Assembly (NCBI RefSeq): GCF_900182635.1
Contig: NZ_FXTD01000002.1
Coordinates: 248,001 to 312,000, forward strand
Length of the DNA: 64,000 nt
From: Halorubrum cibi
GTDB taxonomy: Archaea; Halobacteriota; Halobacteria; Halobacteriales; Haloferacaceae
Direction: 5' to 3'
Of the stretch, positions 16,190-27,031 are shown piece after piece. The notes under the pieces are model-generated. The model worked only from the letters and a program-made list of their open reading frames with translations. It searched no databases and was not told the origin of the DNA. Position numbers and translations under genes: made by a program. The first letter of the stretch is position 1. Every line of letters starts with the position of its first letter.

Positions 16190-17257
16190 TCAGTCGTCAG
16201 CGGTGATCGGATCGCGGGCGTCGTCGCCGGACGAGAGGAGGCTCTCCAGCCCGACGCCGAGCGCCTCGTTCGTTCGTTCCACCGATTCCGACGCGGAGAG
16301 GTCCGTGGTCAGCGCGCGGATCGCGTCGACGTTCTCGGGGACCACGTCCGCCTCCTGGTGGACGTTCTCGAAGAGGTACAAGTCGCGTCCGGAGACGTTG
16401 ATCGACTCCTCCCAGACGCAGTTCTCCCAGAGGTCACCGCGGGGGCGACCGCGGTCCATCGCGTACTCCTTCAGTTTTCCGGCCCCGTCGATGCCGGCCG
16501 CCTCGGGGATGGTGAAGATCCGGGATTCGTCGGCGAGCAGGTCGCGGACCGCCTCGGTGGTGGGAGCCTGGCGGAGCGTGACGTTGACGCTGTGGGTGTG
16601 CATCGCGGTCACCGGCACCTTCAACGCGGCGGTGTCGACGGCGACGCCCGGCAGGACGGTGTTCACGTCCGGACCGTGGTGAGAGGGGACCGTCGTCGGG
16701 TCGGGCACCACGTCGTTTATCGGGCCGCGGCCGGTCTCGCTCGGGTCGCCACCGCGTCGGACCAACGTGACGCGGGCCTTCTCGACCCCGTACGCTTCGT
16801 CCAGCGGCGCGAGCAGACGAGCGAGCCCCGTGGTGTTACACGAGACGACGCGCAGGGTGTCGGCCCCGCGAGCCGCCTCGAAACTCGTCCGGGCGTTGAA
16901 GGAGGCGTCGGCGACGTCGGCGTCCTCGCCGCCCTGGAAGATCGCGGGCGTGTCGTGTGCCGCGTAGACCGAGCGGTTCCGTGCGCCGATCCCGGAGGGC
17001 GTACAGTCGACGACGACGTCGACGGCCTCGAGGAGATCGGAGAGGGTGCCGGCGGTCTCGACGCCCGCGGCCTCGAACTCGGTCGCGCGGTCGGCGATCG
17101 CAGCGTAGAGGTCGTATCCGCGGCGGATCGCGGCCTCCGCCTCGTAGTTCGGTTTGGTCTTCGTGACGCCCACGAGTTCCATGTCGGGCTGGGCCGTGAC
17201 CGCGTCCGCGACGCGTTTCCCGATCGTCCCGTAGCCGTTGACGCCCACGCGTATCAT
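16190..17257 (-). CDS. gap: Type II glyceraldehyde-3-phosphate dehydrogenase (archaeal)
   Basis: 355 residues. The N-terminal NAD(P)-binding [16 protein letters not shown], the [11 protein letters not shown] region and the catalytic Cys140 in [13 protein letters not shown] identify the archaeal type II enzyme, unlike the bacterial type. GPDVNTVLP and [10 protein letters not shown] lie in the catalytic domain. It interconverts glyceraldehyde-3-phosphate and 1,3-bisphosphoglycerate. In haloarchaea that carry both types, the type II enzyme is tied to gluconeogenesis. A TATA box lies 28 bases upstream, and a 12-bp perfect palindrome lies further upstream. Confidence 0.95.
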   Translation of the reverse strand: MIRVGVNGYGTIGKRVADAVTAQPDMELVGVTKTKPNYEAEAAIRRGYDLYAAIADRATEFEAAGVETAGTLSDLLEAVDVVVDCTPSGIGARNRSVYAAHDTPAIFQGGEDADVADASFNARTSFEAARGADTLRVVSCNTTGLARLLAPLDEAYGVEKARVTLVRRGGDPSETGRGPINDVVPDPTTVPSHHGPDVNTVLPGVAVDTAALKVPVTAMHTHSVNVTLRQAPTTEAVRDLLADESRIFTIPEAAGIDGAGKLKEYAMDRGRPRGDLWENCVWEESINVSGRDLYLFENVHQEADVVPENVDAIRALTTDLSASESVERTNEALGVGLESLLSSGDDARDPITADD

Positions 17258-17460
17258 ATCTTTACGTCCACCGTGTGGCGCTATAATTGTTTCGAGGTTT
17301 TTCTATAGAAATTAACTACGCCGTGAGTAACGACTCCGTTAATTCGGGACGACGAAGCAATACAACCTTGTTACGTAATCGAGTAATAATAGAGTAATCG
17401 CCGCGGTCGTTCTCGACCCGGATGACAAGGACTAACGCCCGCGCCGACTCATGACGGGAC
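17258..17460. promoter_or_regulatory. Divergent regulatory region between gap and the aminopeptidase gene
   Basis: AT-rich spacer. On the minus strand ACAATTATAG (17281-17290) is the gap TATA box. Upstream of it is a perfect palindrome, TTTCTATAGAAA (17300-17311). GAGTA occurs at 17325-17329, 17381-17385 and 17392-17396; the last two form a direct repeat GAGTAAT spaced 11 bases apart. GAGTA is half of the site reported for the haloarchaeal sugar regulator TrmB, but no full TACT-spacer-GAGTA match was found. ACTAAC at about 17430 is the likeliest TATA element for the plus-strand gene. Confidence 0.45.
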
Positions 17461-18411
17461 ATGAGCGAACACCTCGCGGAGGCGGCTCGAACCGCCATCG
17501 GACAGTGTCTGAACGTCGGCGCGGACGAGTCGGTCGTCGTCGTCACCGACGACGAGCGCGAGCCGATCGGCGAGGCGCTGTACGCGGCCGCGACCGCGGC
17601 GACCGACGACGCGACGCTGCTTCGGTACCCGCCGAGCGAGCAGCACGGGACCGAGCCCCCCGCCCCCGTCGCCGCCGCGATGCGCGAAAGCGACGTCTTC
17701 TGTGCGCCGACGACGAAGAGCCTGAGCCACACCCGCGCCCGCGGGGCGGCCTGCGAGGCCGGCTCCCGCGGCGCGACGCTTCCGGGGATCACGGAGGGCG
17801 TGTTCGTCACCGGGCTCGACGCCGACTACGCCGCCATCGACGAGGCCTGCGACCGCGTGCTCGACGCGGTCGGCGACGCCGAGGAAGTCCGGGTCACGTC
17901 GCCGTCAGGGACCGACGTCACGTTCGGGCTCGGCGACCGCGAGTGGCATGCGGACACGGGGATGGTCCACGAGCCCGGCGACTTCTCGAACCTGCCGGCC
18001 GGCGAGGTGTTCATCGCGCCCGAGACCGCGACCGGCACCTACGTCGTCGACGGGACGATGATGCCCCACGGGCTGCTCGAGGAGGGCCAGGAACTCGCCT
18101 TCGAGGTCGAGGACGGACTGGTCACCGTCATCGAGGACGACGCGATCCGCGCCGACGTGGAGGCCGCCGCCGAGGAAGTCGGCGACGCCGCCTACAACCT
18201 CGCGGAACTCGGGATCGGCACCAACGTCGGCGTCGAGGCGCTGGTCGGCTCCGTCCTCCTCGACGAGAAGGCGGCCGGAACGGTCCACGTCGCCATCGGC
18301 GACGACGCCGGGATCGGCGGGGAGACCGACGCGCCGCTCCACCTCGACGGGATCATCAGGGACCCGACCGTCTACGCCGACGGCGAGGAGGTCGCGCTGC
18401 CGACCCCCTGA
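17461..18411 (+). CDS. M29-like metallo-aminopeptidase
   Basis: 316 residues. The C-terminal half carries the M29-type core: NLPAGEVFIAPE, AYNLAELGIGTN, DEKAAGTVHVAIGDDAG and APLHLDGII, which supply metal-binding Glu, His and Asp residues. The N-terminal half has a small alpha/beta domain (ESVVVVTDDEREPIGEAL). The enzyme should release N-terminal amino acids from peptides in the cytoplasm. It is slightly shorter than bacterial M29 enzymes (about 400), as archaeal members often are. It diverges from gap. Confidence 0.82.
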   Translation: MSEHLAEAARTAIGQCLNVGADESVVVVTDDEREPIGEALYAAATAATDDATLLRYPPSEQHGTEPPAPVAAAMRESDVFCAPTTKSLSHTRARGAACEAGSRGATLPGITEGVFVTGLDADYAAIDEACDRVLDAVGDAEEVRVTSPSGTDVTFGLGDREWHADTGMVHEPGDFSNLPAGEVFIAPETATGTYVVDGTMMPHGLLEEGQELAFEVEDGLVTVIEDDAIRADVEAAAEEVGDAAYNLAELGIGTNVGVEALVGSVLLDEKAAGTVHVAIGDDAGIGGETDAPLHLDGIIRDPTVYADGEEVALPTP

Positions 18412-18427
18412 ACGAGCGTCGTCGAGT

Positions 18428-19390
18428 TCATTCCACGGCCGCCAGCGCGACGCCCGCGACCCCGCGAACGCCGAGGACCTGGTGTCGCCACCCGTCGCCC
18501 GCGTCGACACACAGCGTCCCGGCGTCGGTGACCGCGATCGACACGCCGGGTCCGTACCCGAGCGCGACGGGTCGCTCCTCGACCGGAAGGTCCGTGACGC
18601 GCCAGGAATCGGCGTCCCAGCCGGCGTCGCCGGCGCTTCCGTCTTCACCGTCTCTCGTACCGTCGCGAACGAGGAGGTCGCCGTCGACCACCGCGAGGGC
18701 GTGGCCGTCCCCGTCGGCGGCGACGCCGGTCGCGTCCCCGTCGCTCGCCGACATCCAACCGTTCCCGAGCCAGTAGAGCCCGTCCGCGGTCGCGGCCAGC
18801 GGGACCCCCGCGCCCGCGACGTCGCGAGCGTCCTCGAGCCCGACGGACTCGAGCGTGAGAGCGTCGCTCCCGCGGTTCGGCGCCCCGACGACCCGGTGAA
18901 CCCCGTCGCTCGCGGCGACCAGCGGCCCGTCGATCGCGCGCGGGTCGTTCACGTCACCGATCCGGGTCGCGTCGAGTCCCGCAGCCGCGTCGAGATCGGC
19001 GTCGGGGGCGCCGTCGAGGGCGATCCGGTGGATCTCCCCCTCCGCGTCGGCCGCGAGGAACGCCCCGTCGTGGACGCCGACCGCGACTGCGGAGCCGACT
19101 CCGGCGGGCGAGGGGGCGGAGCCGTCGCCGGCGCGGTCACCGTCCATCGAGGCGACGAGGAGGCCGTCCTCGGTCGCGACCGCGAGAACGTCGGCGGCGT
19201 CGGTCCGCGCGAGGACGGCGACGTCGCGGGCGGGGTCGCGGGTCGCCAGCTCGAACTCGCCGACCTTGTCGCCGGAGATCGCGACCCGGACGACGCCGGT
19301 TTCGGTCGCGACGTAGGCGTCCGTTCGGCCTGCGGAACCCGCGTACACGCGTTTCTCCTCGATCGAGATGTCGTCCTCGGCGGGTGCCAT
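18428..19390 (-). CDS. HVO_0234-type beta-propeller protein
   Basis: 320 residues made of repeated beta-rich units such as TDAYVATETGVVRVAIS, AVGVHDGAFLAADAEGEIHRI, LVAASDGVHRV and LAATADGLYWLGNG. This is the pattern of a beta-propeller and fits the haloarchaeal HVO_0234 family, as far as I can recall it. No signal peptide, so it is probably cytoplasmic. The acidic loop DGTRDGEDGSAGDAG is haloadaptive. Function unknown. It is convergent with the aminopeptidase gene and divergent from the nucleoside-recognition gene. Confidence 0.75.
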   Translation of the reverse strand: MAPAEDDISIEEKRVYAGSAGRTDAYVATETGVVRVAISGDKVGEFELATRDPARDVAVLARTDAADVLAVATEDGLLVASMDGDRAGDGSAPSPAGVGSAVAVGVHDGAFLAADAEGEIHRIALDGAPDADLDAAAGLDATRIGDVNDPRAIDGPLVAASDGVHRVVGAPNRGSDALTLESVGLEDARDVAGAGVPLAATADGLYWLGNGWMSASDGDATGVAADGDGHALAVVDGDLLVRDGTRDGEDGSAGDAGWDADSWRVTDLPVEERPVALGYGPGVSIAVTDAGTLCVDAGDGWRHQVLGVRGVAGVALAAVE

Positions 19391-19506
19391 CGCGGGGGGC
19401 TTCTCGGCGGGGAACCATAAGCCGCGCGGAGGATCGGTTCGATGAACCGTCGTCGATCGGCGGCACTTCCGACGGTCATTTGCCCGACCGGGACGTACCC
19501 CCGCGA

Positions 19507-20490
19507 GTGCAATCGGTCGTCGCCGAATTCGCGGGGCTGTTCGCCGAAGTTCTGCCGCGGCTCGCGCGGATCGCCGCGTTCATCGCCGCCGGGGTGTTCG
19601 CCGCGAACGTCGCGGTCGCGTTCGGGCTGATCCGGTACGTGGCCGGGCTCTCGGGGTACCTCACGCGGCCCGCGAACCTCCCGGACGAGGTGGGAACCGC
19701 GATCCTCACGACCGCGGCGTCGACGACCGCGGGCTACGCCACGCTCGCGGAGTACCGCGAGTCGGGGCTGCTCGACGACCGCGCGACGCTCGTCGCCGTC
19801 GTCATCAACACGTTCTTCGGGTTCGTCCAGCACGTGTTCACCTACTACGTCCCCGTCCTGATCCCGATCCTCGGGGCGACCACGGGCGTCCTGTACGTCT
19901 CCGCGCGCGCCGGAATCGCGCTCGCGATCACGGTCACGGGCGTGCTCCTCGGAGGGGTCCTCGTCTCCGAGCGCAACGTGGACCGGTCGGCGCTCGCCGA
20001 CGTCGACGCCGCCGGCCCCGACGAGGACGACCGACCGAGCCGCGAGCGCGTCCGCGAGGCCGCCGTGAAGTCGTGGTCGACGCTCCGGCGGATCGTCCCC
20101 CGGCTGGCGGTCGTGTACACGCTCGTGATCGCGTTCGTGGCCAACTACGACGTGGAGTCGCTGACGGCGGTCGCGGAGCCGATCACGGGGGCGCTCGGTC
20201 TGCCGAGCGCGGCGGTCCCCGTGATCGCGGTGTACACCCTCGACACGACCGCCGGCGCGGTCGCCATCCAGCCGCTGCTCGACGGGACGTTCACGCCGCG
20301 GACCGCGGTCGCGACCCTGCTCATCGGCGGCATTCTCTCCTTCGCCGTCTCGACGTTCCGGCGCTCGATCCCGTTCCAGTACGGGATCTGGGGGGCGTCG
20401 TTCGGGACGAAGGTGATCGCGGTCAACACGGCGTTGAAACTGGTCTTCATCTCGCTCACCGTCGCGCTGCTTCTCGTTCCGGCGTGGTGA
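19507..20490 (+). CDS. Nucleoside recognition (Gate) domain membrane protein
   Basis: 327 residues from the GTG at 19507 (VQSVVAEFAGLFAEVLPRLARI); the open frame extends back to 19384 but that part is compositionally poor and overlaps the neighbouring promoter. It has about eight membrane spans in two Gate-type halves, with NTFFGFVQHVFTYYVPVLIP in the first half and VIAVYTLDTTAGAVAIQPLL in the second. This family is related to nucleoside transporters and SpmA/SpmB, and its true substrate is unknown. It sits between a beta-propeller gene and a convergent MFS transporter. Confidence 0.8.
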   Translation: MQSVVAEFAGLFAEVLPRLARIAAFIAAGVFAANVAVAFGLIRYVAGLSGYLTRPANLPDEVGTAILTTAASTTAGYATLAEYRESGLLDDRATLVAVVINTFFGFVQHVFTYYVPVLIPILGATTGVLYVSARAGIALAITVTGVLLGGVLVSERNVDRSALADVDAAGPDEDDRPSRERVREAAVKSWSTLRRIVPRLAVVYTLVIAFVANYDVESLTAVAEPITGALGLPSAAVPVIAVYTLDTTAGAVAIQPLLDGTFTPRTAVATLLIGGILSFAVSTFRRSIPFQYGIWGASFGTKVIAVNTALKLVFISLTVALLLVPAW

Positions 20491-20529
20491 GGCGGTGCGC
20501 CGCTGCCGTCGACGACGCCGACCCGCGGG

Positions 20530-21825
20530 TCACTCCCCCGCCGCGGCCGCCGCCGCGCCGTCCCGGATCCCGTCGCGGTAGCGAGCCACGATCGCGACCG
20601 TCGCGACCGCCGCGAGCACGGCGAAGACGCCGACGAGCGCGAACGTTCCGCGGTAGCCGCTCGACTCGATGAGGGCGCCGAAGAGGGGCGGTGCGACCGT
20701 GTTCCCGATCATGATCCCGATCGTCACGACCGCGAAGTTCCGGCCGATGTCGCCCCGCGACGACAGCAGGTCGGCGAGCTTGTCGCGGGCGGGCAGCCCG
20801 AGGCTGCCGAGGCTTCCGGCGAGCACGCCGATCCCGAGCGCGACGAGCGGCGGCGCGGCCATCGACGCCAGCGCGAAGACGGCGACGCCGACGAGCAGGT
20901 ACGCGACCGCGAGGATCGGGCCCGGCCGAAACCGGTCGGCCAACACGCCGCCGGCGATGATCAGGGCCGCACCCGCGACGAACATCGCCGTGAGCGAGAG
21001 GCTCGCGATCCCGGAGGCGACGCCGTATCCCTCCTCCAAGAACACCACGAGGTACGAGGAGACGCCCCAGAACGCCGTCGAGGCGAGAAGCGCGATCACG
21101 CCGAGCCCGAGGATCGGCCGCGACGCGCCGAGAGCCCGGATCTCCTCTCGAACGCGGCCGACGCGGGACGTCGCCTCCGTTCGCGCGTCGTCGGCGTCGA
21201 TGGCTCCGGTGTTCGGCCGCGTCACCTCGTCGCTCACGTGTCTGGCGAGCACGTAGCAGGCGATCGCTCCGTAAACCGCCCCGAACACGGCGATGAGCCC
21301 GAAGGCGTGTCGCCACGTCGCGCCCGGCAGCGCCGTGACGCCGAGGATGACCACGGGCGGCGCGGCGAACCCGATATTCCCGGCGAAGCCGTGGGCGCTG
21401 TAGGCCTTCCCGCGCAACTCGGCGCTGCTGGCGTCGGAAAGCAGCGGGAAGTGTGACGGGTGGTGACCGGCGATCCCCGCACCCAGTACCGCCTGCCCGA
21501 CCAGGAGGACCTCGAAGGTGGGCGCGATCGCGAGGACCCCCGCGCCGAGCGCGCCGAGACCGAGACAGAGCGCGAGCGTGACCACGCGGTCGTAGTTGTC
21601 GGAGAGGTAGCCGTACGGAAGCTGTAAGGCGGTGTTGACGAACGCCTGGACGCCCATCGCGACCCCTAACGCGGCTAACCCCACGTCGAAGTCGGCGGCC
21701 AGCGTCCCCAGGATCGGCGGGAACAACACGAGATACAGGTGATTCACGACGTGCGACCCGCTCACGAGCCCGACCACGAGGGCGGTCTCACGCGGCACGG
21801 AATCGAACCCGAGGCGTTCGAACAT
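20530..21825 (-). CDS. Major facilitator superfamily transporter
   Basis: 431 residues with twelve predicted spans. The loop between spans 2 and 3 reads GYLSDNYDRVV, a variant of the MFS signature (G-x-L-x-D-R). NHLYLVLFPPILGTLAADFDVGLAALG at the N-terminus resembles fosmidomycin-resistance-like MFS proteins. A charged cytoplasmic loop (DEVTRPNTGAIDADDARTE) joins the two halves. It is probably a drug or metabolite exporter; the substrate is unknown. Stop codons of this and the preceding plus-strand gene are about 40 bases apart (convergent). Confidence 0.87.
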   Translation of the reverse strand: MFERLGFDSVPRETALVVGLVSGSHVVNHLYLVLFPPILGTLAADFDVGLAALGVAMGVQAFVNTALQLPYGYLSDNYDRVVTLALCLGLGALGAGVLAIAPTFEVLLVGQAVLGAGIAGHHPSHFPLLSDASSAELRGKAYSAHGFAGNIGFAAPPVVILGVTALPGATWRHAFGLIAVFGAVYGAIACYVLARHVSDEVTRPNTGAIDADDARTEATSRVGRVREEIRALGASRPILGLGVIALLASTAFWGVSSYLVVFLEEGYGVASGIASLSLTAMFVAGAALIIAGGVLADRFRPGPILAVAYLLVGVAVFALASMAAPPLVALGIGVLAGSLGSLGLPARDKLADLLSSRGDIGRNFAVVTIGIMIGNTVAPPLFGALIESSGYRGTFALVGVFAVLAAVATVAIVARYRDGIRDGAAAAAAGE

Positions 21826-21910
21826 CTATCGGTCCATCGCGAGATCCGGGGAAAACGGTACGTCAATCGGCCGGCGTTGCCGAGGAGTGGCCCCGTCGGC
21901 TACGGACCCC

Positions 21911-24177
<2,267 letters not shown>

Positions 24178-24204
24178 TCGGCTTCACGATCACGTTCTCG
24201 AGCA

Positions 24205-24216
24205 CAAATAAAAAAG
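24205..24216 (-). promoter_or_regulatory. TATA element for the katG transcript
   Basis: On the minus strand CTTTTTTATTTG. The distance to the small-ORF ATG (24177) fits a near-leaderless transcript; to the katG ATG it would imply a leader of about 125 bases. Confidence 0.5.
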
Positions 24217-24560
24217 TGGCTACTGTCCGGGGAGAGATTCGGCAATAACAACCTCGTTTTCGGATCTATAAATATTCGTTCGGATATTCTAAAACGAAAC
24301 GGGGATCGGCGGGACGTGAGTGGGTATCGACACGAATGGCCCGAGGTGAGAGAGCGGTACCGCGTGGTTGCGGGCGAACGGAAGGGGCCGCGGCCGGGGC
24401 TTCGGAAGGGGCCGCGGCCGGGGCTTCGGAAGCGCCCGCGGAGCCGCGGTCGTTGTCGCCTCCGATAAGTTATAGAGTGGTTCTCTCGTTTCACGAGAGG
24501 TGTCACGCCTTGGGCACACCAAAGAATTATGTCGATCTGGTTCGTACGCCCACGCGGATT
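24217..24560. other. Intergenic region between katG and the 84-aa membrane gene
   Basis: No convincing gene in this gap. It starts AT-rich (several TATA-like stretches, for example TCTATAAATATTCG at about 24269-24282), then holds an exact 24-bp tandem repeat at 24380-24427. A TATA-like AAGTTATAG at about 24468-24476 and a perfect hairpin CTCTCGT/ACGAGAG at 24483-24499 follow. An 11-codon frame at 24528 ends over the next ATG (ATGA), possibly by chance. Confidence 0.6.
24380..24427. repeat. Exact 24-bp GC-rich tandem duplication
   Basis: The unit ggaaggggccgcggccgggg + cttc occurs at 24380-24403 and again at 24404-24427. A diverged third unit (ggaagcgcccgcgg) follows. GGCCGCGGCC within each unit is palindromic. 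Confidence 0.9.
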
Positions 24561-24815
24561 ATGAGTAGGTACTATGACTACGTCCTCGGACTGATCCCGG
24601 CCGCCCTGATCGGCGTGACTGCCTTCCTGAATCTGGTCGGACTGTCGTTGACGGCGGCCGTCCCCGTGGGCGCGGGCGTCGCGCTGGCGCTCATGGGCCA
24701 CGCGATGTTCGTGCGGGCTCCCCTCGGCGACGCGACCCGGACCGCGACCGGTTCGCCCTCCGGAACCGGATCGCCGTCCGATACCAGTCCCCTCGCCGGA
24801 CCGGGCTCGGACTGA
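24561..24815 (+). CDS. Small haloarchaeal membrane protein, 84 aa
   Basis: ATG at 24561 (MSRYYDYVLGLIPAALIGVT). Two membrane spans (about 7-28 and 31-51, with LTAAVPVGAGVALALMGHAMF), then a hydrophilic tail with repeated GSPSGTGSPSDTSP. The N-terminal pattern appears familiar from other haloarchaea, but I cannot name the family. A hairpin and TATA-like element lie 60-95 bases upstream, so the mRNA may have a structured leader. Confidence 0.7.
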   Translation: MSRYYDYVLGLIPAALIGVTAFLNLVGLSLTAAVPVGAGVALALMGHAMFVRAPLGDATRTATGSPSGTGSPSDTSPLAGPGSD

Positions 24816-24862
24816 TCACCGCGTCCTGTATCGTTTAGTTGCTCCCGCCCCACGGGTGGGAC

Positions 24863-25861
24863 GTGACCGATACGCTGTTTCTCACGAGCGACGACGTGGA
24901 CGACCTCGCTGAGCCGGCCGACTACGTCGCGGCCGTCCGGGAGGGGTACCGACAGATCGGCGAGGGCGCGCCGGCGGAACCGCGGACGAAACTCGGCAGC
25001 GAGGACCCGCCGGGAATGCTCACGACCTACGTCGCGCTCCTCCCCGAGACGGGCGCGATGGGCGGGTACACCTACTCGGCCGGCTTCGGCGAGCGGGACG
25101 CGTGGTTCATGACGCCGCTCTTCGACGCGGACTCCGGCGAGCCGCTCGCGCTGATCGACGGCGCGTCGATGAACCCGTTCAAGACGGGCGCCGCGGGCGC
25201 GGTCGCCGTCGACGCGCTCGCCCGCGAGGACGCGACGGAGATCGCCGTGATCGGGAGTGGGTCGCAGGCGCGCGGTCAGCTCCGCGCGGCCGCCACCGTC
25301 CGCCCGTTCGAGGCGGTCCGGGTCTTCTCACCGACGGCCGAGAACCGCGAGTCGTTCGCGGCGGAGTTCGACGACCGGCTCGACGCCGACGTGCGCGCGG
25401 TCGCGAGCGCGAGCGAGGCGCTCTCGGATGCGGACGTGGTGATCACGGCGACGACCTCGAGCGACCCGGTCATCGACGACAACGACGTGGAGGCCGGTAC
25501 CCACGTCACGGCGATGGGCCAGTACGCTCCGGGAAAGAACGAGCTCCCGCCCGAGCTGGTCGCGCGTGCGACGTACATTCCCGACCTGTCCGACCGTGCC
25601 ACGCGCGACGCCGGCTCGTTCCTCGCGGCGCGGGAGGCCGGGCTCGTCGACGAGGGACACGCCGCCGTCGAACTCGGCGACGTCGTCGCCGGTACCCGTC
25701 CGGGCCGGACGGGAGACGAGGAGGTGACCGTCTTCGACTCCGGCGGGACGGGCATCGAGACTGTCGCGGCCGCCCACATGCTCTACGAGCGCGCACGCGA
25801 GGACGGGCTCGGGGAGACGATCGAGTTCGCGCCGGCGAGCGAGGCGCTCACGGGACGATAG
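24863..25861 (+). CDS. Ornithine cyclodeaminase / mu-crystallin family dehydrogenase
   Basis: 332 residues from the GTG at 24863, which has a TATA-like GTTTAGTT about 30 bases upstream (leaderless). The Rossmann motif is VIGSGSQARGQLRA; NPFKTGAAGAVAVDALARED, ADVVITATTSSDPV and VTVFDSGGTGIETVAAAHMLYE are typical of the family. Members act on amino or imino acids with NAD(P): ornithine cyclodeaminase, alanine dehydrogenase, ketimine reductase. The exact substrate is unclear. A second, more alanine-dehydrogenase-like member is encoded at 38349-39365. Confidence 0.85.
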   Translation: MTDTLFLTSDDVDDLAEPADYVAAVREGYRQIGEGAPAEPRTKLGSEDPPGMLTTYVALLPETGAMGGYTYSAGFGERDAWFMTPLFDADSGEPLALIDGASMNPFKTGAAGAVAVDALAREDATEIAVIGSGSQARGQLRAAATVRPFEAVRVFSPTAENRESFAAEFDDRLDADVRAVASASEALSDADVVITATTSSDPVIDDNDVEAGTHVTAMGQYAPGKNELPPELVARATYIPDLSDRATRDAGSFLAAREAGLVDEGHAAVELGDVVAGTRPGRTGDEEVTVFDSGGTGIETVAAAHMLYERAREDGLGETIEFAPASEALTGR

Positions 25862-25883
25862 GGAACCGCGCCGCCCGCGGCCG

Positions 25884-26951
25884 CTACTGGAGCCGGTACC
25901 GGAGGACGGCGGCGATACCACCGAGGTTCGAGAGCTGCTCGCCCGGACCGAACTCCGCCGAGAAGACGACCACGTCGCCGCCCTGTCGCTCGACGGACTC
26001 GATCACCTCGTTGACGTCGATCCCCCAGTCGCCCTCTCCCTGACGTTCGGTCCGGAGCCGGTCGTCGACGACGAGCAGCGTCTCGATCGCGCCGAACTCC
26101 GCGGCCTCCGCCACGTCCTCGGGGCCGTAGGTGGCCTTCGCCCCCGTGGCGATGTTCTCCGTGAGCTCGTCGATGAGGTTCGCCTCCTTGGAGATCCGCG
26201 TCTCCTTTTGTACCTCGTCGACCGCGCCCCGTTTGAGTACCTCGTGGACGCCGCGGTCGCCGGCCGCCGACGTGTCGACGACGCTGATCCGGTCGGCGAG
26301 GTCGCGGTACTCCTCGGCGATGTAGTCACGGGCGTCCTGCTTCGTGAACCCCGGACCCGCGAGGATCACGGCGTCGGCGTCAAGGTGCGAGAGCGCCTCG
26401 GCGAGTTCGGCGAACAGCTCCTCGCGCGGCCGGGAGAACTCTCCTTTGCCCGTCGGCTTCGTGAACGAGGCGTACTCCTCGGTGCCGTACTGTTGGACCG
26501 TGTGGACGTACGCCGCGCCCTCCTCGACGGTCGCGATGGCGACGTCGGGGTTCTCCGCGGCCTCGGTCGCCTCCTCCAGCCGCTCGGTCTGGTCCGGCTT
26601 GAAGTGCTTCTCGACCGTGATCTCGTCGTGTTCCTCGACGTTTATCGTGTGGTGGGCGTTGAGCTGGTCCTCCCGCGAGCAGGCGACGATGACGCCCGAG
26701 ACGCGGAGCCGGTTGGCGAAGCGCGCGAACTCGACGTCGTCGACCTCCAGCGTCACGAAGATGTGCTCGCGCTGGCCGCCCGTGTCCCGCATCCGGTCGT
26801 CGTCCCGCTGGATCCGCCGGGTGGTGTCGCCCTCGACCCGGTCGCCCGGTTCGAGGACGTGCGCGAGGTGCCAGAGGTCGTCGACGTTCTCGGGGACGAG
26901 CGTGAGCCGTTCCCGGCCCTCCTCGCCGTAGCCCCGCTCGGAGATTCGCAT
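25884..26951 (-). CDS. pelA: Pelota (aPelota/Dom34) mRNA surveillance protein
   Basis: 355 residues in the three-domain pelota layout. The N-terminal Sm-like domain starts [37 protein letters not shown] and runs to about residue 130. The central domain has [18 protein letters not shown], and the C-terminal eL30-like domain ends with [19 protein letters not shown]. With aEF1A-type partners it rescues ribosomes stalled on mRNA. It lacks the GGQ motif of the related release factor, as expected. A TATA-like GTTGATACC lies about 27 bases upstream. Confidence 0.95.
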   Translation of the reverse strand: MRISERGYGEEGRERLTLVPENVDDLWHLAHVLEPGDRVEGDTTRRIQRDDDRMRDTGGQREHIFVTLEVDDVEFARFANRLRVSGVIVACSREDQLNAHHTINVEEHDEITVEKHFKPDQTERLEEATEAAENPDVAIATVEEGAAYVHTVQQYGTEEYASFTKPTGKGEFSRPREELFAELAEALSHLDADAVILAGPGFTKQDARDYIAEEYRDLADRISVVDTSAAGDRGVHEVLKRGAVDEVQKETRISKEANLIDELTENIATGAKATYGPEDVAEAAEFGAIETLLVVDDRLRTERQGEGDWGIDVNEVIESVERQGGDVVVFSAEFGPGEQLSNLGGIAAVLRYRLQ

Positions 26952-27031
26952 ACCCGGGGTTCGATCGGGACGGTATCAACTCTTGGCTTCCGTTCTCGAC
27001 GGATCGCCAGCGGGACCGCGACGACGACGAG

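Noticed and set aside
24528-24563. An 11-codon ORF ending over the start of the 84-aa membrane gene (ATGA)
   Set aside because: Too short to separate from chance; mentioned only as part of the intergenic description.
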